A DNA stretch of 64,000 bases from an uncultured Bacteroidota bacterium (GCA_902590705.1 CACIXU010000002.1:62001-126000), one strand, 5' to 3'. Positions 38,327 to 48,168 are shown, numbered from the stretch's first letter. The notes: a model not told the origin generated them from the letters alone. Made by a program: numbers and translations.

Positions 38327-39169
38327 ATGTCAAATATGAAATTTTTTAAAAACATTAGACTTATTTTATTAATCCTTGTTTTATTTCCCTTTTCTATTTC
38401 ATCTCAGAATAATCTAAATGATCCATCACTTAATGGGAAAAATATAATTTATGTTTATGGAGGCATGAAAGGTCACAGTCCAAAGGAGAGCGTTAATCTT
38501 TTTGTTCCAATTCTAGAAAAAGAAGGTGCAAGTGTAAAGGTTTTTGACAACTTTAGTGTTTATGAGGATGAAAAATTAATGAATGAGGCTGATCTTATAA
38601 TTCAAATTTTTACAGATGCTTTCACCTCTGATCCTAGAATGAATAATGATCAATTTAAAGGGTTGCGAAATGCTCTAATAAATGGAACGGGTTTTGCTGG
38701 TTGGCATGGAGGTCTTGGAGACTCGAGCCCTAACCCATTATATCATTTTATAGTTGGCGGTGATTTTGTTGCACATCCAGGGGAATTGAAGGAAATGAAG
38801 ACTGCTGAGTATGAAGTAAAAATATATGATTCAGAGGATTATATTACTAATGGGATATCGGACTTTAAAATTAATGGCTCTGAACAATATTATATGATGA
38901 TCGATCCAAATGTTAAAGTATTAGCAGTATCAGAATTTAAGTTGGATAATTGGCCTACCAATGAAAATAAAATAAAAGGAAGTTTTATGCCAGTGATTTG
39001 GAAAAAGAATTATGGAAAAGGAAGAGTTTTTTACAGTTCTATAGGGCATTATCTTAGAGAATTTGAAATTCCTGAGGTGCTTACCATGCAGATGAGAGGA
39101 TTTCGTTGGGCATCAGAAGGTAAATATCATCTGAAAGAAAATTTAATTTCACCAGTATATAAAAAATGA
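38327..39169 (+). CDS. secreted ThuA-like domain protein, copy 2
   Basis: A 280-residue paralogue of the preceding protein, with a signal peptide (the second ATG at 38336 is also a possible start). It shares NIIYVYGGMKGHSPKESV, GTGFAGWHGGLGDSS, FIVGGDFVAHPGE, EQYYMMIDPNVKVLAVSEF and PVIWKKNYGKGRVFYSSIGH with copy 1, so the pair arose by tandem duplication. It lies 135 bases after copy 1 and overlaps xylB by ATGA. The function within the operon is unknown. Confidence 0.85.
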   Translation: MSNMKFFKNIRLILLILVLFPFSISSQNNLNDPSLNGKNIIYVYGGMKGHSPKESVNLFVPILEKEGASVKVFDNFSVYEDEKLMNEADLIIQIFTDAFTSDPRMNNDQFKGLRNALINGTGFAGWHGGLGDSSPNPLYHFIVGGDFVAHPGELKEMKTAEYEVKIYDSEDYITNGISDFKINGSEQYYMMIDPNVKVLAVSEFKLDNWPTNENKIKGSFMPVIWKKNYGKGRVFYSSIGHYLREFEIPEVLTMQMRGFRWASEGKYHLKENLISPVYKK

Positions 39170-40635
39170 TAGCAATAGGATACGACATAGGGAGCTCTTT
39201 TGTAAAGGCAGCATTAGTAGATGCTGAAACAGGGAAACCTATTGAGCGAGTTAGAGTGCCAGATGTTGAAATACCAATAATAGCCAATGAAATTGGATGG
39301 GCAGAACAAGATCCTAAGCTTTGGTGGGAATACCTGTGTGATGCGACAAAATCATTAATTGAAAAGGCAAACATCAAGGCAGATCTAATTTCTAGTATTG
39401 GTATATCTTATCAAATGCATGGATTAGTTTTGGTTGACGAAAATCTCAATCCATTAAGGAAATCCATCATCTGGTGTGATAGTCGAGCAACACCTTATGG
39501 AGAGAAGGCATTTCAAAAACTAGGAGAATCATACTGTAAAGAAAATTTACTTAACTCACCAGGTAACTTTACTGCCTCAAAGCTGGGGTGGGTTATTGAA
39601 AATGAACCAGAAATTTATGATAAGACGTATAAATTTATGCTACCTGGAGACTTTCTCGTAGCCAAACTTACTGGGGAATTCCAGACTACCATTAATGGAT
39701 TATCCGAAGGGATTTTTTGGGATTTTAAAAATGATATTCCTTCAGATCGTCTTTTTGATTATTATCAGATTGATAAAAGTCTTATTCCAGAGGTAGTACC
39801 AAATTTTATTGAGCAAGCTCGGGTTTCCAAAAAAGGGAGTAAGGATACAGGATTACTTGAAGGTGTTCCCGTAACCTATAGAGCTGGAGACCAGCCCAAT
39901 AATGCTTATGCATTGGGGGCAAGAAATGCAGGTGATGTGGTTGCAACTGCTGGAACTTCTGGAGTAGTATATGCTTTAACAGATCAACTTTCTGGTAATG
40001 AGCTGACCAAAGTCAATACTTTTGCTCACGCTAACTATAATCCTGATAAAAAAACTTTTGGTAAATTACTTAACCTTAATGGTGCAGGGATACAATATCG
40101 GTGGCTTCACCAATTAACTGGCTCGATGGGATATGAAAAATTAAATAAAATGGCGAATTTAGCTCCCATTGGAAGTAATGGATTGGCAGTATTCCCCTTT
40201 GGCAATGGTGCAGAGAGAATGCTCGACAATAAAATTGTTGATGGCCACATTAGAAATATTAATTTCAATATTCATGATAATAACCATATGGTAAGAGCTA
40301 CTTTGGAGGGGATTGCCTTTGCCCTTATTTATGGGATTGAAATATTGAAGGGTGACGGTGCAATTATTGAAAGTCTCAAAGTAGGGAATGATAACCTATT
40401 TTTATCTAATGAATTTTCAAAAACTATTGCAGACACACTTTGTATAACTATCGAAATGCTTGAAGCTACTGGAGCAGAAGGTGCCGCGAAAGCAAGCATA
40501 GTAGGTCTAAATAGCGGAGCCGTTGAGGAGAAAATTAAAATTACTAGAACGATTAGTCCTGATGCTGACAACCATGAAATTAGCATTCAGGCTTTTGAAA
40601 ACTGGAAAAATCAATTAATAAATAACATTATCTAA
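39166..40635 (+). CDS. xylB: xylulokinase
   Basis: A 489-residue FGGY-family sugar kinase that phosphorylates D-xylulose in the cytoplasm. The phosphate-1 motif GYDIGSSFVKAALVD is at residues 4-18, ISYQMHGLVLVD near 78, SIIWCDSRA near 100, DQPNNAYALGA near 243, and the phosphate-2 motif VATAGTSGVVYAL near 262. The C-terminal adenosine motif is GATGAEGAAKAS-like near 440. It overlaps the second ThuA gene by four bases and lies two bases before xylA, so xylose metabolism is tied to this operon. Confidence 0.95.
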   Translation: MIAIGYDIGSSFVKAALVDAETGKPIERVRVPDVEIPIIANEIGWAEQDPKLWWEYLCDATKSLIEKANIKADLISSIGISYQMHGLVLVDENLNPLRKSIIWCDSRATPYGEKAFQKLGESYCKENLLNSPGNFTASKLGWVIENEPEIYDKTYKFMLPGDFLVAKLTGEFQTTINGLSEGIFWDFKNDIPSDRLFDYYQIDKSLIPEVVPNFIEQARVSKKGSKDTGLLEGVPVTYRAGDQPNNAYALGARNAGDVVATAGTSGVVYALTDQLSGNELTKVNTFAHANYNPDKKTFGKLLNLNGAGIQYRWLHQLTGSMGYEKLNKMANLAPIGSNGLAVFPFGNGAERMLDNKIVDGHIRNINFNIHDNNHMVRATLEGIAFALIYGIEILKGDGAIIESLKVGNDNLFLSNEFSKTIADTLCITIEMLEATGAEGAAKASIVGLNSGAVEEKIKITRTISPDADNHEISIQAFENWKNQLINNII

Positions 40636-40637
40636 AA

Positions 40638-41951
40638 ATGAATCGAGATTACTTTAAAAACATTGACAAAATTAAATTTGAAGGAAAAGATTCCGACAAT
40701 CCACTTGCTTATAAATATTACGACGCCACTAAAATGGTAATGGGAAAAACCCTTAAGGACCATTTCAAATTTGCCATGGCATATTGGCATAGTATGAATG
40801 ATAATGGCGCTGACCCTTTTGGAAGATTGACAAATCTATACCCCTGGAATAAGGAGAAAGACGTCATGCAGCAGGCTAAAAACAGGGCTGATGCTGCTTT
40901 TGAGTTCCTTCAAAAAATGGGCTTCGATTATTTCTGTTTTCATGATATTGATTTAATACAAGAAGGTGCTTCTCTTTTGGAAACAGAAAAAAGAGTAGGT
41001 CAAATTGCAGAATATATTAAAGGCAAGCAAAAAGAAACAGGAATGAAAGTACTTTGGGGGACTGCTAATTGTTTTTCAAACCCTGTTTATATGAATGGTG
41101 CAATAACCAACCCTGACTTTAGAGTAGCCTCTAGAGCAGCGGCGCAAATCAAAATTGCTTTTGATACGTCAATGGAATTGGGTGCCGAAAATTATGTTTT
41201 TTGGGGAGGTAGAGAAGGGTATTTATCCTTATTAAACACTGATATGAAACGCGAGTTAGGTCACTTAGCCACTTTTTTTAATAAGATGGTTGAGTATGGC
41301 CAAAAACAAGGATTTAAAGGAAACTTTTTTATTGAACCTAAACCAGCTGAACCAACGAAGCATCAGTATGATTTTGATGCAGCAACTGTTGTTGGGTTTT
41401 TAAATCAAAATGGATTACAAGATCATTTTAAGCTTAATATTGAGGTTAATCACGCCACTTTAGCAAGTCACACCTTTGAACATGAACTTCAAGTTTCTGC
41501 CAATGCAGGAATGCTAGGAAGTATTGATGCCAATCGAGGAGACAATCAAAATGGCTGGGATACGGATCAATTTTCAATTAATCTTTATGAAACTATAGAG
41601 GCAATGATGGTATTCCTTAAATCCGGGGGATTACAAGGAGGAGGAATTAACTTTGACGCTAAAGTGAGAAGAAACTCTACTGACCTTGAGGATCTTTTTA
41701 TTGCACATATCCAAGGTGCAGACACCTTTGCAAGAGGCTTGCTTTCAGCGGAATATATTCTAACTAAAACCCCTTATGCTAAAATGTTGAAGGAACGTTA
41801 TGCGTCTTATGATAGCGGACAAGGCAATGCATTTGAAAACGCTAAGTTATCTATTGAGGATTTATATGAAATAGGGATAAATCAGTCTGAGATTTCACAT
41901 ACAAGTGGAAAGCAGGAGCTTTATGAAAGTATCTTAGCGAACAGTTTTTAG
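40638..41951 (+). CDS. xylA: xylose isomerase
   Basis: A 437-residue TIM-barrel enzyme converting D-xylose to D-xylulose. The catalytic and metal residues are all visible: FCFHDIDL with catalytic His near 101, FIEPKPAEPTKHQYDFD with Glu232 and Lys, NIEVNHATLASHTFEHEL near 267-284, GSIDANRGD near 294, GWDTDQF near 307 and GGINFDAKVRRNS near 337. Length matches group II xylose isomerases. It sits two bases after xylB and 57 bases before an MFS transporter. Confidence 0.97.
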   Translation: MNRDYFKNIDKIKFEGKDSDNPLAYKYYDATKMVMGKTLKDHFKFAMAYWHSMNDNGADPFGRLTNLYPWNKEKDVMQQAKNRADAAFEFLQKMGFDYFCFHDIDLIQEGASLLETEKRVGQIAEYIKGKQKETGMKVLWGTANCFSNPVYMNGAITNPDFRVASRAAAQIKIAFDTSMELGAENYVFWGGREGYLSLLNTDMKRELGHLATFFNKMVEYGQKQGFKGNFFIEPKPAEPTKHQYDFDAATVVGFLNQNGLQDHFKLNIEVNHATLASHTFEHELQVSANAGMLGSIDANRGDNQNGWDTDQFSINLYETIEAMMVFLKSGGLQGGGINFDAKVRRNSTDLEDLFIAHIQGADTFARGLLSAEYILTKTPYAKMLKERYASYDSGQGNAFENAKLSIEDLYEIGINQSEISHTSGKQELYESILANSF

Positions 41952-42008
41952 TTATTATATCAAGATTATTTTTAAATTGAAGTCTGAATAAACCAAATAT
42001 TTTTAATT

Positions 42009-43166
42009 ATGAATTCAAAACTATTTAATGCAAGTTGTTTTGCTCTTGTAACAACAGCCATGACCTTTGCAGTTAGAGCAAAGATTGAGCTAGTATTCAA
42101 TAATGACTATGGCCTAACACTTGAACAAATTGGAATTGCCTTTGGCCCTGCTTTCTACGGATTTACTTTGGCAATGATAATAGGAGGTTTTATGGTAGAC
42201 CTTTTTGGAATGAAAAAAATAATGAACCTAGCTTTTGCAGGTCACTTATTGGGAATTGTTCTGACTCTTTTGGCAAGAGATTTTTGGATGTTATTCTCGG
42301 GGACTTTATTAATCGGAATTGGAAATGGTATGGTTGAAGCTGCATGTAACCCATTAATTGCAACCCTATACCCCAAAGAAAAAACAAAAATGTTAAACCG
42401 ATTTCACGTATGGTTTCCCGGTGGAATTGTGATTGGAAGTATTTTAGCCTACTTGATTGTTGATTTGATGGGATTAAGCTGGATGGTATTGGTAGGTACA
42501 TTGTTTATTCCATTAATAATTTATATAATCCAATTTAGAGGTCAAGAATTTCCACCTACCGAGAGAGTATCTAGTGGAGTAACATATGAAGATATGTTGA
42601 AAGCCTGTTTTGCTAATCCATTATTTTGGTTCATTGGGTTTTGCATGTTATTGACTGCGTCTACTGAGCTGGCAACTACTCAAAGGATTTCTTCTCTTCT
42701 AGAGCAAACCGTATCAAATCCAATTTTAGTGTTAGCTTTCATTAATGGAATTATGATGGTAGGAAGACTTTTTGCTGGAGATATTGTTCACAGATTGAGC
42801 ATTACTAAAATGTTATTGTTTTCAGCAGTTTTCTCTTTTCTGGGATTACTTTGGTTATCAACTGCATCAGGAATGACTTCTTTTTTAGCAGCAGCAGTAT
42901 TTGCTATTGGGGTCTGCTATTTTTGGCCAACTATGCTATCTTTTGTTGCTGAAAAAATTCCAAGCAGCGGAGCCCTAGGTTTATCACTAATGGGTGGACT
43001 GGGTATGTTCTCTGTTTCGATTGTTCTATGGGCAATGGGACTAGTCATGGATATGGAAGCTTCGGGTTCTGACACATTATACATTATGGCTTTATTACCT
43101 GCAATACTTATAGTGCTTTTTGGAGCTCGTCTGTTTGTTGAAATTAAATCAGCGAAATCAGCTTAG
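42009..43166 (+). CDS. MFS transporter, probable sugar permease
   Basis: A 385-residue inner-membrane protein with about twelve hydrophobic segments and the MFS loop GGFMVDLFGMKKIM between helices 2 and 3. IGIGNGMVEAACNPLIATLYP near 101-121 resembles the fucose permease/FucP-like branch. Its place directly after xylB-xylA suggests proton-coupled uptake of xylose or a small xyloside, which is inference. A 57-base gap leads to the DUF1080 gene. Confidence 0.88.
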   Translation: MNSKLFNASCFALVTTAMTFAVRAKIELVFNNDYGLTLEQIGIAFGPAFYGFTLAMIIGGFMVDLFGMKKIMNLAFAGHLLGIVLTLLARDFWMLFSGTLLIGIGNGMVEAACNPLIATLYPKEKTKMLNRFHVWFPGGIVIGSILAYLIVDLMGLSWMVLVGTLFIPLIIYIIQFRGQEFPPTERVSSGVTYEDMLKACFANPLFWFIGFCMLLTASTELATTQRISSLLEQTVSNPILVLAFINGIMMVGRLFAGDIVHRLSITKMLLFSAVFSFLGLLWLSTASGMTSFLAAAVFAIGVCYFWPTMLSFVAEKIPSSGALGLSLMGGLGMFSVSIVLWAMGLVMDMEASGSDTLYIMALLPAILIVLFGARLFVEIKSAKSA

Positions 43167-43223
43167 ATTAAAAATTATGTTTAAATGAGAAAGTCAGTTA
43201 CTTTCCCATTTTTTTGTTGAACA

Positions 43224-43979
43224 ATGTTTAAATACTTTCTTTTATTATTTAGTCCTGTTCTGCTATTAGCTCAAAAAAAAATGGATCCAAAATTAACTGA
43301 AGTTTGGGAGCCAATACCAGAAGTTGTTGTTTCTGGATCAAAGGGAATACCTCCAAGTGATGCTATAATATTGTTTGACGGAACGAGTTTATCTAAATGG
43401 ACAAACGCTTCGACTGGGGGCCCTGCTGGGTGGACAATAAATTCAGATGGTTCAATGACTGTAAAACCAGATGGTGGCATTCAAACCAAGGATGAATTCG
43501 GATCAGTTCAGTTTCATATTGAATGGAAAACTCCTAAAGAAATAAAAGGGCATGGTCAGGGAAGAGGCAATAGTGGTGTGACTTTTCAAAGACGATTTGA
43601 AATTCAGATTCTCGATAGCTTTGAAAATCCAACTTATTCTAATGGTCAAGCAGCTTCATTGTATAAGCAATACATTCCATTAGTAAATGCCAGTAGACCC
43701 CCTGGGACATGGCAAGAATATGATATAATTTTTATGGAGCCAAAGTATGATTTAGATGGCAATCAAATAAAGTCAGGGACTTTTACTGTTTTTCATAATG
43801 GTATTCTGGTATTAAATAATGTACAAATTTTAGGGACTACTGAATTCAGGGGTTATCCAAAATTAGGAAGGGATGAGATTTCAGGTTATATGCCTGGAAA
43901 GAGTATTAAGAAAAATATTTATATCCAAGACCATGGTAACCCAGTCTCTTTCAGGAATATTTGGTTAAGAAATTTATAA
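43224..43979 (+). CDS. secreted DUF1080 protein (3-keto-glycoside hydrolase/lyase-like)
   Basis: A 251-residue exported concanavalin-like protein of the DUF1080 family. After a signal peptide (LLLAQ, residue 17) come AIILFDGTSLSKW near 48, FGSVQFHIEWKTPKEIKGHGQGRGNSGVTFQRRFEIQILDSF near 93-134, and SRPPGTWQEYDIIF near 159. Members of this family cleave 3-keto-glycosides made by Gfo/Idh/MocA oxidoreductases. It is the last enzyme of the esterase-ThuA-xylBA-MFS operon. No ordinary glycoside hydrolase is found nearby, which makes keto-glycoside cleavage the leading candidate for glycosidic bond breakage here. Confidence 0.88.
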   Translation: MFKYFLLLFSPVLLLAQKKMDPKLTEVWEPIPEVVVSGSKGIPPSDAIILFDGTSLSKWTNASTGGPAGWTINSDGSMTVKPDGGIQTKDEFGSVQFHIEWKTPKEIKGHGQGRGNSGVTFQRRFEIQILDSFENPTYSNGQAASLYKQYIPLVNASRPPGTWQEYDIIFMEPKYDLDGNQIKSGTFTVFHNGILVLNNVQILGTTEFRGYPKLGRDEISGYMPGKSIKKNIYIQDHGNPVSFRNIWLRNL

Positions 43980-43993
43980 TGCTTTATGTAAAG

Positions 43994-44431
43994 ATGGATT
44001 TTAAGATCAAAGTTTTCATTTATTGCCTAGTTTTTATGTGTATTAATTCATGTGCTCAAGAAAATCAAATTATGAACATTAATTCTTTAAGTGCAATTGA
44101 AGAGGATGTAAACTTTTATGATGCTTTAAGGCAAAGGTCAGATTTAAACTTTGGTAGAAACATAAGAATCCTCTACACCACAATAAAAAACATTCAAGAA
44201 TTTCAAAAAAATTATCAAGATTCTGATATGCATCTGGATTATGTGATTAGAAATCGCTTACATACTGCAATATATCTAAACCAAGAAAAAAACTATTTAG
44301 AATCTATGGATGGTTCTATATTCAATTTACCTCAAAATATTAACGCTTTAAAATTAACCGATGAGGTAGTGAAATTAATTGGTGGAATGTATTATGGATC
44401 GTCCGAGGTCAGAGAGCTTATAAATAATTAA
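43994..44431 (+). CDS. putative lipoprotein of unknown function
   Basis: A 145-residue protein from the ATG at 43994; a longer frame overlapping the DUF1080 gene is less likely because it puts charged residues before the signal. A lipoprotein signal ends at Cys20 (INSCAQ). The mature part is mostly helical (DALRQRSDLNFGRNIRILYTTIKNIQEF), unlike the beta-rich neighbours. Last gene of the operon, 14 bases after DUF1080. Not recognised. Confidence 0.6.
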   Translation: MDFKIKVFIYCLVFMCINSCAQENQIMNINSLSAIEEDVNFYDALRQRSDLNFGRNIRILYTTIKNIQEFQKNYQDSDMHLDYVIRNRLHTAIYLNQEKNYLESMDGSIFNLPQNINALKLTDEVVKLIGGMYYGSSEVRELINN

Positions 44432-45033
44432 CGAAATCTAACATTAAAAACATATTTCATTTCCGTAGCAATTTGTATGGATCTTTCATCATATTTTTCT
44501 GATTCCTGATCAGAATTGTCGTAAATCATAGGGTCTTCAAATGGAAGTGAAATTCTTTTTTCAGCCCCCGAAATAATTGGGCAATTTTCGTCCGCATTTG
44601 TACAGGTCATTACTGCTGCAAAATTATTTTTTGGATTTAACGCATCATCAAAAGTTTTTGAGTAAACTATTATGGGTCTTCTTTTCTCATGGTAGGTTAA
44701 TTCGTAATGTGGATTTTCCCCCCCAGGATTTTCAACCTTAAATCCCATTCTTTCAAAAGATGCAATTGTTCTTGGATTACAATTAGTTACTTTAGTTCCA
44801 CCTGAAAAGGTATTAATATTAAAACCATAGAAATCAGATATTATCTTAGCCCATACCTGAGCGAGTTGACTTCTACGTGAATTATGTGTACATATGAAGT
44901 TGAGATTGGCGTCAACCTTTTGTTTTACTTTGAATATAAAATAATCTTTAAGGGGTTTTAATAAATCTTTTCTATGATCAAGAATTGAACCATGATCAAG
45001 CTTGTCGATTATATCAATAACGTTAATATCCAT
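44428..45033 (-). CDS. low-molecular-weight protein tyrosine phosphatase / arsenate reductase-like protein
   Basis: A 201-residue cytoplasmic protein with the LMW-PTP phosphate loop FICTHNSRRSQLAQ, where Cys48 and Arg54 form the C-X5-R motif followed by Ser. A further Cys in MTCTNADENCP near residue 138 fits arsenate reductases that use several cysteines. The N-terminal 40 residues are extra compared with the roughly 140-residue core. Adenylate-type phosphatase or arsenate reduction cannot be separated from sequence. Its tail overlaps the preceding gene by four bases. Confidence 0.78.
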   Translation of the reverse strand: MDINVIDIIDKLDHGSILDHRKDLLKPLKDYFIFKVKQKVDANLNFICTHNSRRSQLAQVWAKIISDFYGFNINTFSGGTKVTNCNPRTIASFERMGFKVENPGGENPHYELTYHEKRRPIIVYSKTFDDALNPKNNFAAVMTCTNADENCPIISGAEKRISLPFEDPMIYDNSDQESEKYDERSIQIATEMKYVFNVRFR

Positions 45034-45124
45034 TGTGGTTCCTTTAACGGGAAAAAGATTTAATTTAAATGTTTCAACTATTTCGTAATCAAATTTATTA
45101 AAAAATTCTAAAGTAAGCTTTAAT

Positions 45125-46555
45125 CTATTTTTGAGGCTTTTGATTTAGCCTTTTTCGCCAACTCTCTGTATGAATTAAACCTAGGAAAATGGGATCAATC
45201 AATTGAGAATCCCAAGCTTGAAGTAATGAGTCTAGACGTTGAACCTCCTTTGGAAAGAAATCAGCTAGGTTATTTTCCTCTCCAATGTCTTGATCCAAAT
45301 TATATAGCTCTTTTATGGTACTTTTTTCCTTGGTCACTAATTTCATATCACCATCTCTAATGGAATAAAGGTCATTGTCAAATTTTCTTACATATAGAGT
45401 TTTATGAGGCCGTCCCCGTTTTAATCCTTTGAGAAAGGGAATTATATTCACACCATCTAACGGATTCTCTGCTTCTTTAGGGGCATTTGTCAATTCAGCA
45501 ATGGTGGGTAATATGTCTAAACTCGAAATGGGATAATCATAAACCATTTGTGAAATTTCGCCTGTCCATTGCATTGCAAATGGGACACGGTTACCTCCCT
45601 CATAAATAGACGACTTACCTTCTCTTAGTGGTCCATTATTAGACCCATTTTTTGATTCAGGCCCACCATTATCTGAAAAAAAGAAAATAATAGTGTTATC
45701 AACTATCTCTAAAGATTCCAGCTTATCAAGAATTCTTCCGACTCCGTCGTCAACTGCACTCACCATCGCGGCATATGTTTTTCTCCTTTTATCTTTTATA
45801 TGGTCAAATCGGGTTAGATATTTTTGAGTCGCTTGAAGGGGTCCATGAGGAGCGTTATATGCCAGATACAAAAAGAAAGGGCGTTGTTTGTTTTTTATTA
45901 CAAAATTTACCGCCTCATCGGAAAACTCATCTGTTAAATATTGGTCTGTTTTTTCTGGATTATGGTTCCTCATGATCCAGGTTTTGTAACTAAGAGGTTC
46001 GTCACTTATGGAATAACTGTCCTTTATGGTTAGCTCTTCGGGAAAATAACGGTGTCCTCCACCCAAGTGTCCATAAAAAAAATTGAATCCCCTGTTAAGT
46101 GGATGATTTGAAATATGTGCTCCCAAATGCCATTTACCAATTACTCCCGAGGTATAACCCACTTGGCCTATTACTTCAGGAATAGTTTTTTCCGTTTGTG
46201 GTAAACCCATATTTGGGTCATTGGGGCGGTATTGGGCGTTTCTTTCATAGCCAAAACGTTGTTGATATCTGCCAGTTATGAAACCTGCACGGCTTGGACT
46301 ACAGACGGGATAAGGCGTGTAGCCATTAGTAAACTTAACACCCTTTTGGGCAATACGGTCAATGTTGGGGGTGGGTATATCCTTACTGCCATTGAAACCT
46401 ACATCGTTATAACCCAAATCATCAGTCATGATTACAATTATGTTAGGTAATTTTTTATCAGATACTTTTTGGGGTTGATTTTCACAGCTCAATAGCATGA
46501 CAAAAAAGAGTATAGATTTTAAGATAAATTTAATTTTTAGACTATTTTTTTTCAT
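45125..46555 (-). CDS. lipoprotein sulfatase 1 (type I, formylglycine-dependent)
   Basis: A 476-residue S1-family sulfatase. A lipoprotein signal ends at Cys24 (LLSCENQ), so it is anchored to a membrane. The metal aspartates are in VIMTDDLGYND (residues 45-46), and the catalytic cysteine to be turned into formylglycine is Cys85 in CSPSR. IGKWHLGAH near 147 and FFFSDNGGPE near 293 complete the site. A formylglycine-generating enzyme is not in the window. It diverges from sulfatase 2 across a 74-base gap. The sugar target is unknown. Confidence 0.94.
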   Translation of the reverse strand: MKKNSLKIKFILKSILFFVMLLSCENQPQKVSDKKLPNIIVIMTDDLGYNDVGFNGSKDIPTPNIDRIAQKGVKFTNGYTPYPVCSPSRAGFITGRYQQRFGYERNAQYRPNDPNMGLPQTEKTIPEVIGQVGYTSGVIGKWHLGAHISNHPLNRGFNFFYGHLGGGHRYFPEELTIKDSYSISDEPLSYKTWIMRNHNPEKTDQYLTDEFSDEAVNFVIKNKQRPFFLYLAYNAPHGPLQATQKYLTRFDHIKDKRRKTYAAMVSAVDDGVGRILDKLESLEIVDNTIIFFFSDNGGPESKNGSNNGPLREGKSSIYEGGNRVPFAMQWTGEISQMVYDYPISSLDILPTIAELTNAPKEAENPLDGVNIIPFLKGLKRGRPHKTLYVRKFDNDLYSIRDGDMKLVTKEKSTIKELYNLDQDIGEENNLADFFPKEVQRLDSLLQAWDSQLIDPIFLGLIHTESWRKRLNQKPQK

Positions 46556-46629
46556 GTTTTGAATAATAAACTTCCCTAAAATAGTTATAAATCATTAATT
46601 TGGAGTCACAACTAAATAATTGAACCAAT

Positions 46630-48168
46630 ATGATATTAAAGTTTGAATTTACTGGCTTATTTTTATCTTTTGCATTATGTTTTATATCCTGTAACAAAAA
46701 GGAAACGCCAATAAAACCAAATATCATAATTGTCTATATGGACGATTTGGGATATGGGGATGTGAGTTACAACGGAGCTTCAAAGCTAAAAACGCCCAAT
46801 ATGGACGCGATGGCCATGGCTGGAATGCGATTTAATAACGGGTATGCTACCTCTGCGACCTGTACTCCAAGTAGATACGCCTTGTTAACAGGAGTTTATC
46901 CTTGGCGGGAAAAGAGAGCTAAAATTCTTGCAGGTACTGCCCCATTGATTATTGGTACTGACCAGATGACTCTACCTAAAATGCTTAAACAAGAAGGCTA
47001 TCAAACCGCCATAATAGGTAAATGGCATTTAGGGTTGGGCAATGGAAATGTCAATTGGAATAAGTTGGTGAGCCCTGGACCAAATCAGGTTGGCTTTGAC
47101 TATTCTTATATTTTAGCGGCAACACAAGACAGGGTGCCCACTGTATATATCGAAGATGGAAAAGTAGTGGGATTAGACCCTAACGATCCTATCGAAGTAA
47201 ATTATCAAAAGAATTTCAAAGGAGAGCCGACAGGACTTGAAAACCCTGAACTATTGACCATGAATTGGCATCATGGTCATAATAGTAGTATTGTAAATGG
47301 AATTCCCAGAATTGGTTTTATGAGAGGAGGAGAAGCAGCCAAGTGGAGTGACATTGATATGGCAGATCATTTTTTGAATGGGATCCAAAAATACATTAAA
47401 TCCCATAAGGGAAAGCCATTCTTTTTATATTATCCTATGCAACAACCTCATGTACCTAGAACCCCTCACCCAAGATTTGAGGGGCTTTCAGAGTTGGGCC
47501 CCAGGGGAGACGCTATTGTTGAGGCTGATTGGTGTTTGGGGGAATTGAAAAAGACTTTGGAGGCTGAGGGAATTATAGACAATACCCTTATTATTTTTTC
47601 TAGTGATAATGGACCAGTTTTAAATGATGGTTATTATGATGATTCAGATGTAAAAAATGGTGATCACCTGCCCTCGGGACCCTTTCGAGGGGGCAAATAT
47701 AGTCTTTTTGAAGCAGGTACACGGGTACCATTTTTCACTTATTGGAAAGGAAAAATAAAACCTGGAGTTTCAGATTCTATGGTTAGTCAATTGGATCTTT
47801 TGTCATCCCTGGCTCAATTAGTGGGTAGTAAAGTTAGGACTGCTGATAGCCTTCCTTTACTTGAATTATTAATGGGTCAATCAGATGAGGGGAGAGATGA
47901 AATGGTAATTGAAGCTACCTCCAGAACTGCCTTTAAAAGAGGAGATTGGGTAATGATTCCTCCTTATGAAGGCCCTGCAGTGAATGATAATGTTCAAATT
48001 GAATTGGGTAATGATTCCGATTTTCAACTTTATAACCTAAACGAGGATATTGAACAGCAAAATAATCTAGCACCCCTTATGCCAGGTAAACTTCAAGAGA
48101 TGTTAACGGCTTTTGAGGCTATTAGAGGAGATGATTATGGGGAAATCGAGAAACTAGAGCTAAAATAG
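46630..48168 (+). CDS. lipoprotein sulfatase 2 (type I, formylglycine-dependent)
   Basis: A 512-residue S1-family sulfatase with a lipoprotein signal ending at Cys21 (CFISCNKK). Metal site VYMDDLGYGDV near residue 36-46, catalytic Cys78 in CTPSR, IGKWHLGLG near 135, YYPMQQPHVPRTPH near 273, and IFSSDNGP near 322. GLENPELLTMNWHHGHNSSIVNG near 200 is a long insert with several His. This pattern resembles arylsulfatase A-like enzymes of marine bacteria. It ends at a terminator at 48233. Confidence 0.94.
   Translation: MILKFEFTGLFLSFALCFISCNKKETPIKPNIIIVYMDDLGYGDVSYNGASKLKTPNMDAMAMAGMRFNNGYATSATCTPSRYALLTGVYPWREKRAKILAGTAPLIIGTDQMTLPKMLKQEGYQTAIIGKWHLGLGNGNVNWNKLVSPGPNQVGFDYSYILAATQDRVPTVYIEDGKVVGLDPNDPIEVNYQKNFKGEPTGLENPELLTMNWHHGHNSSIVNGIPRIGFMRGGEAAKWSDIDMADHFLNGIQKYIKSHKGKPFFLYYPMQQPHVPRTPHPRFEGLSELGPRGDAIVEADWCLGELKKTLEAEGIIDNTLIIFSSDNGPVLNDGYYDDSDVKNGDHLPSGPFRGGKYSLFEAGTRVPFFTYWKGKIKPGVSDSMVSQLDLLSSLAQLVGSKVRTADSLPLLELLMGQSDEGRDEMVIEATSRTAFKRGDWVMIPPYEGPAVNDNVQIELGNDSDFQLYNLNEDIEQQNNLAPLMPGKLQEMLTAFEAIRGDDYGEIEKLELK

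Noticed and set aside
42190-42501. Minus-strand frame within the MFS gene
   Set aside because: Antisense of membrane segments, which often gives open but meaningless frames.
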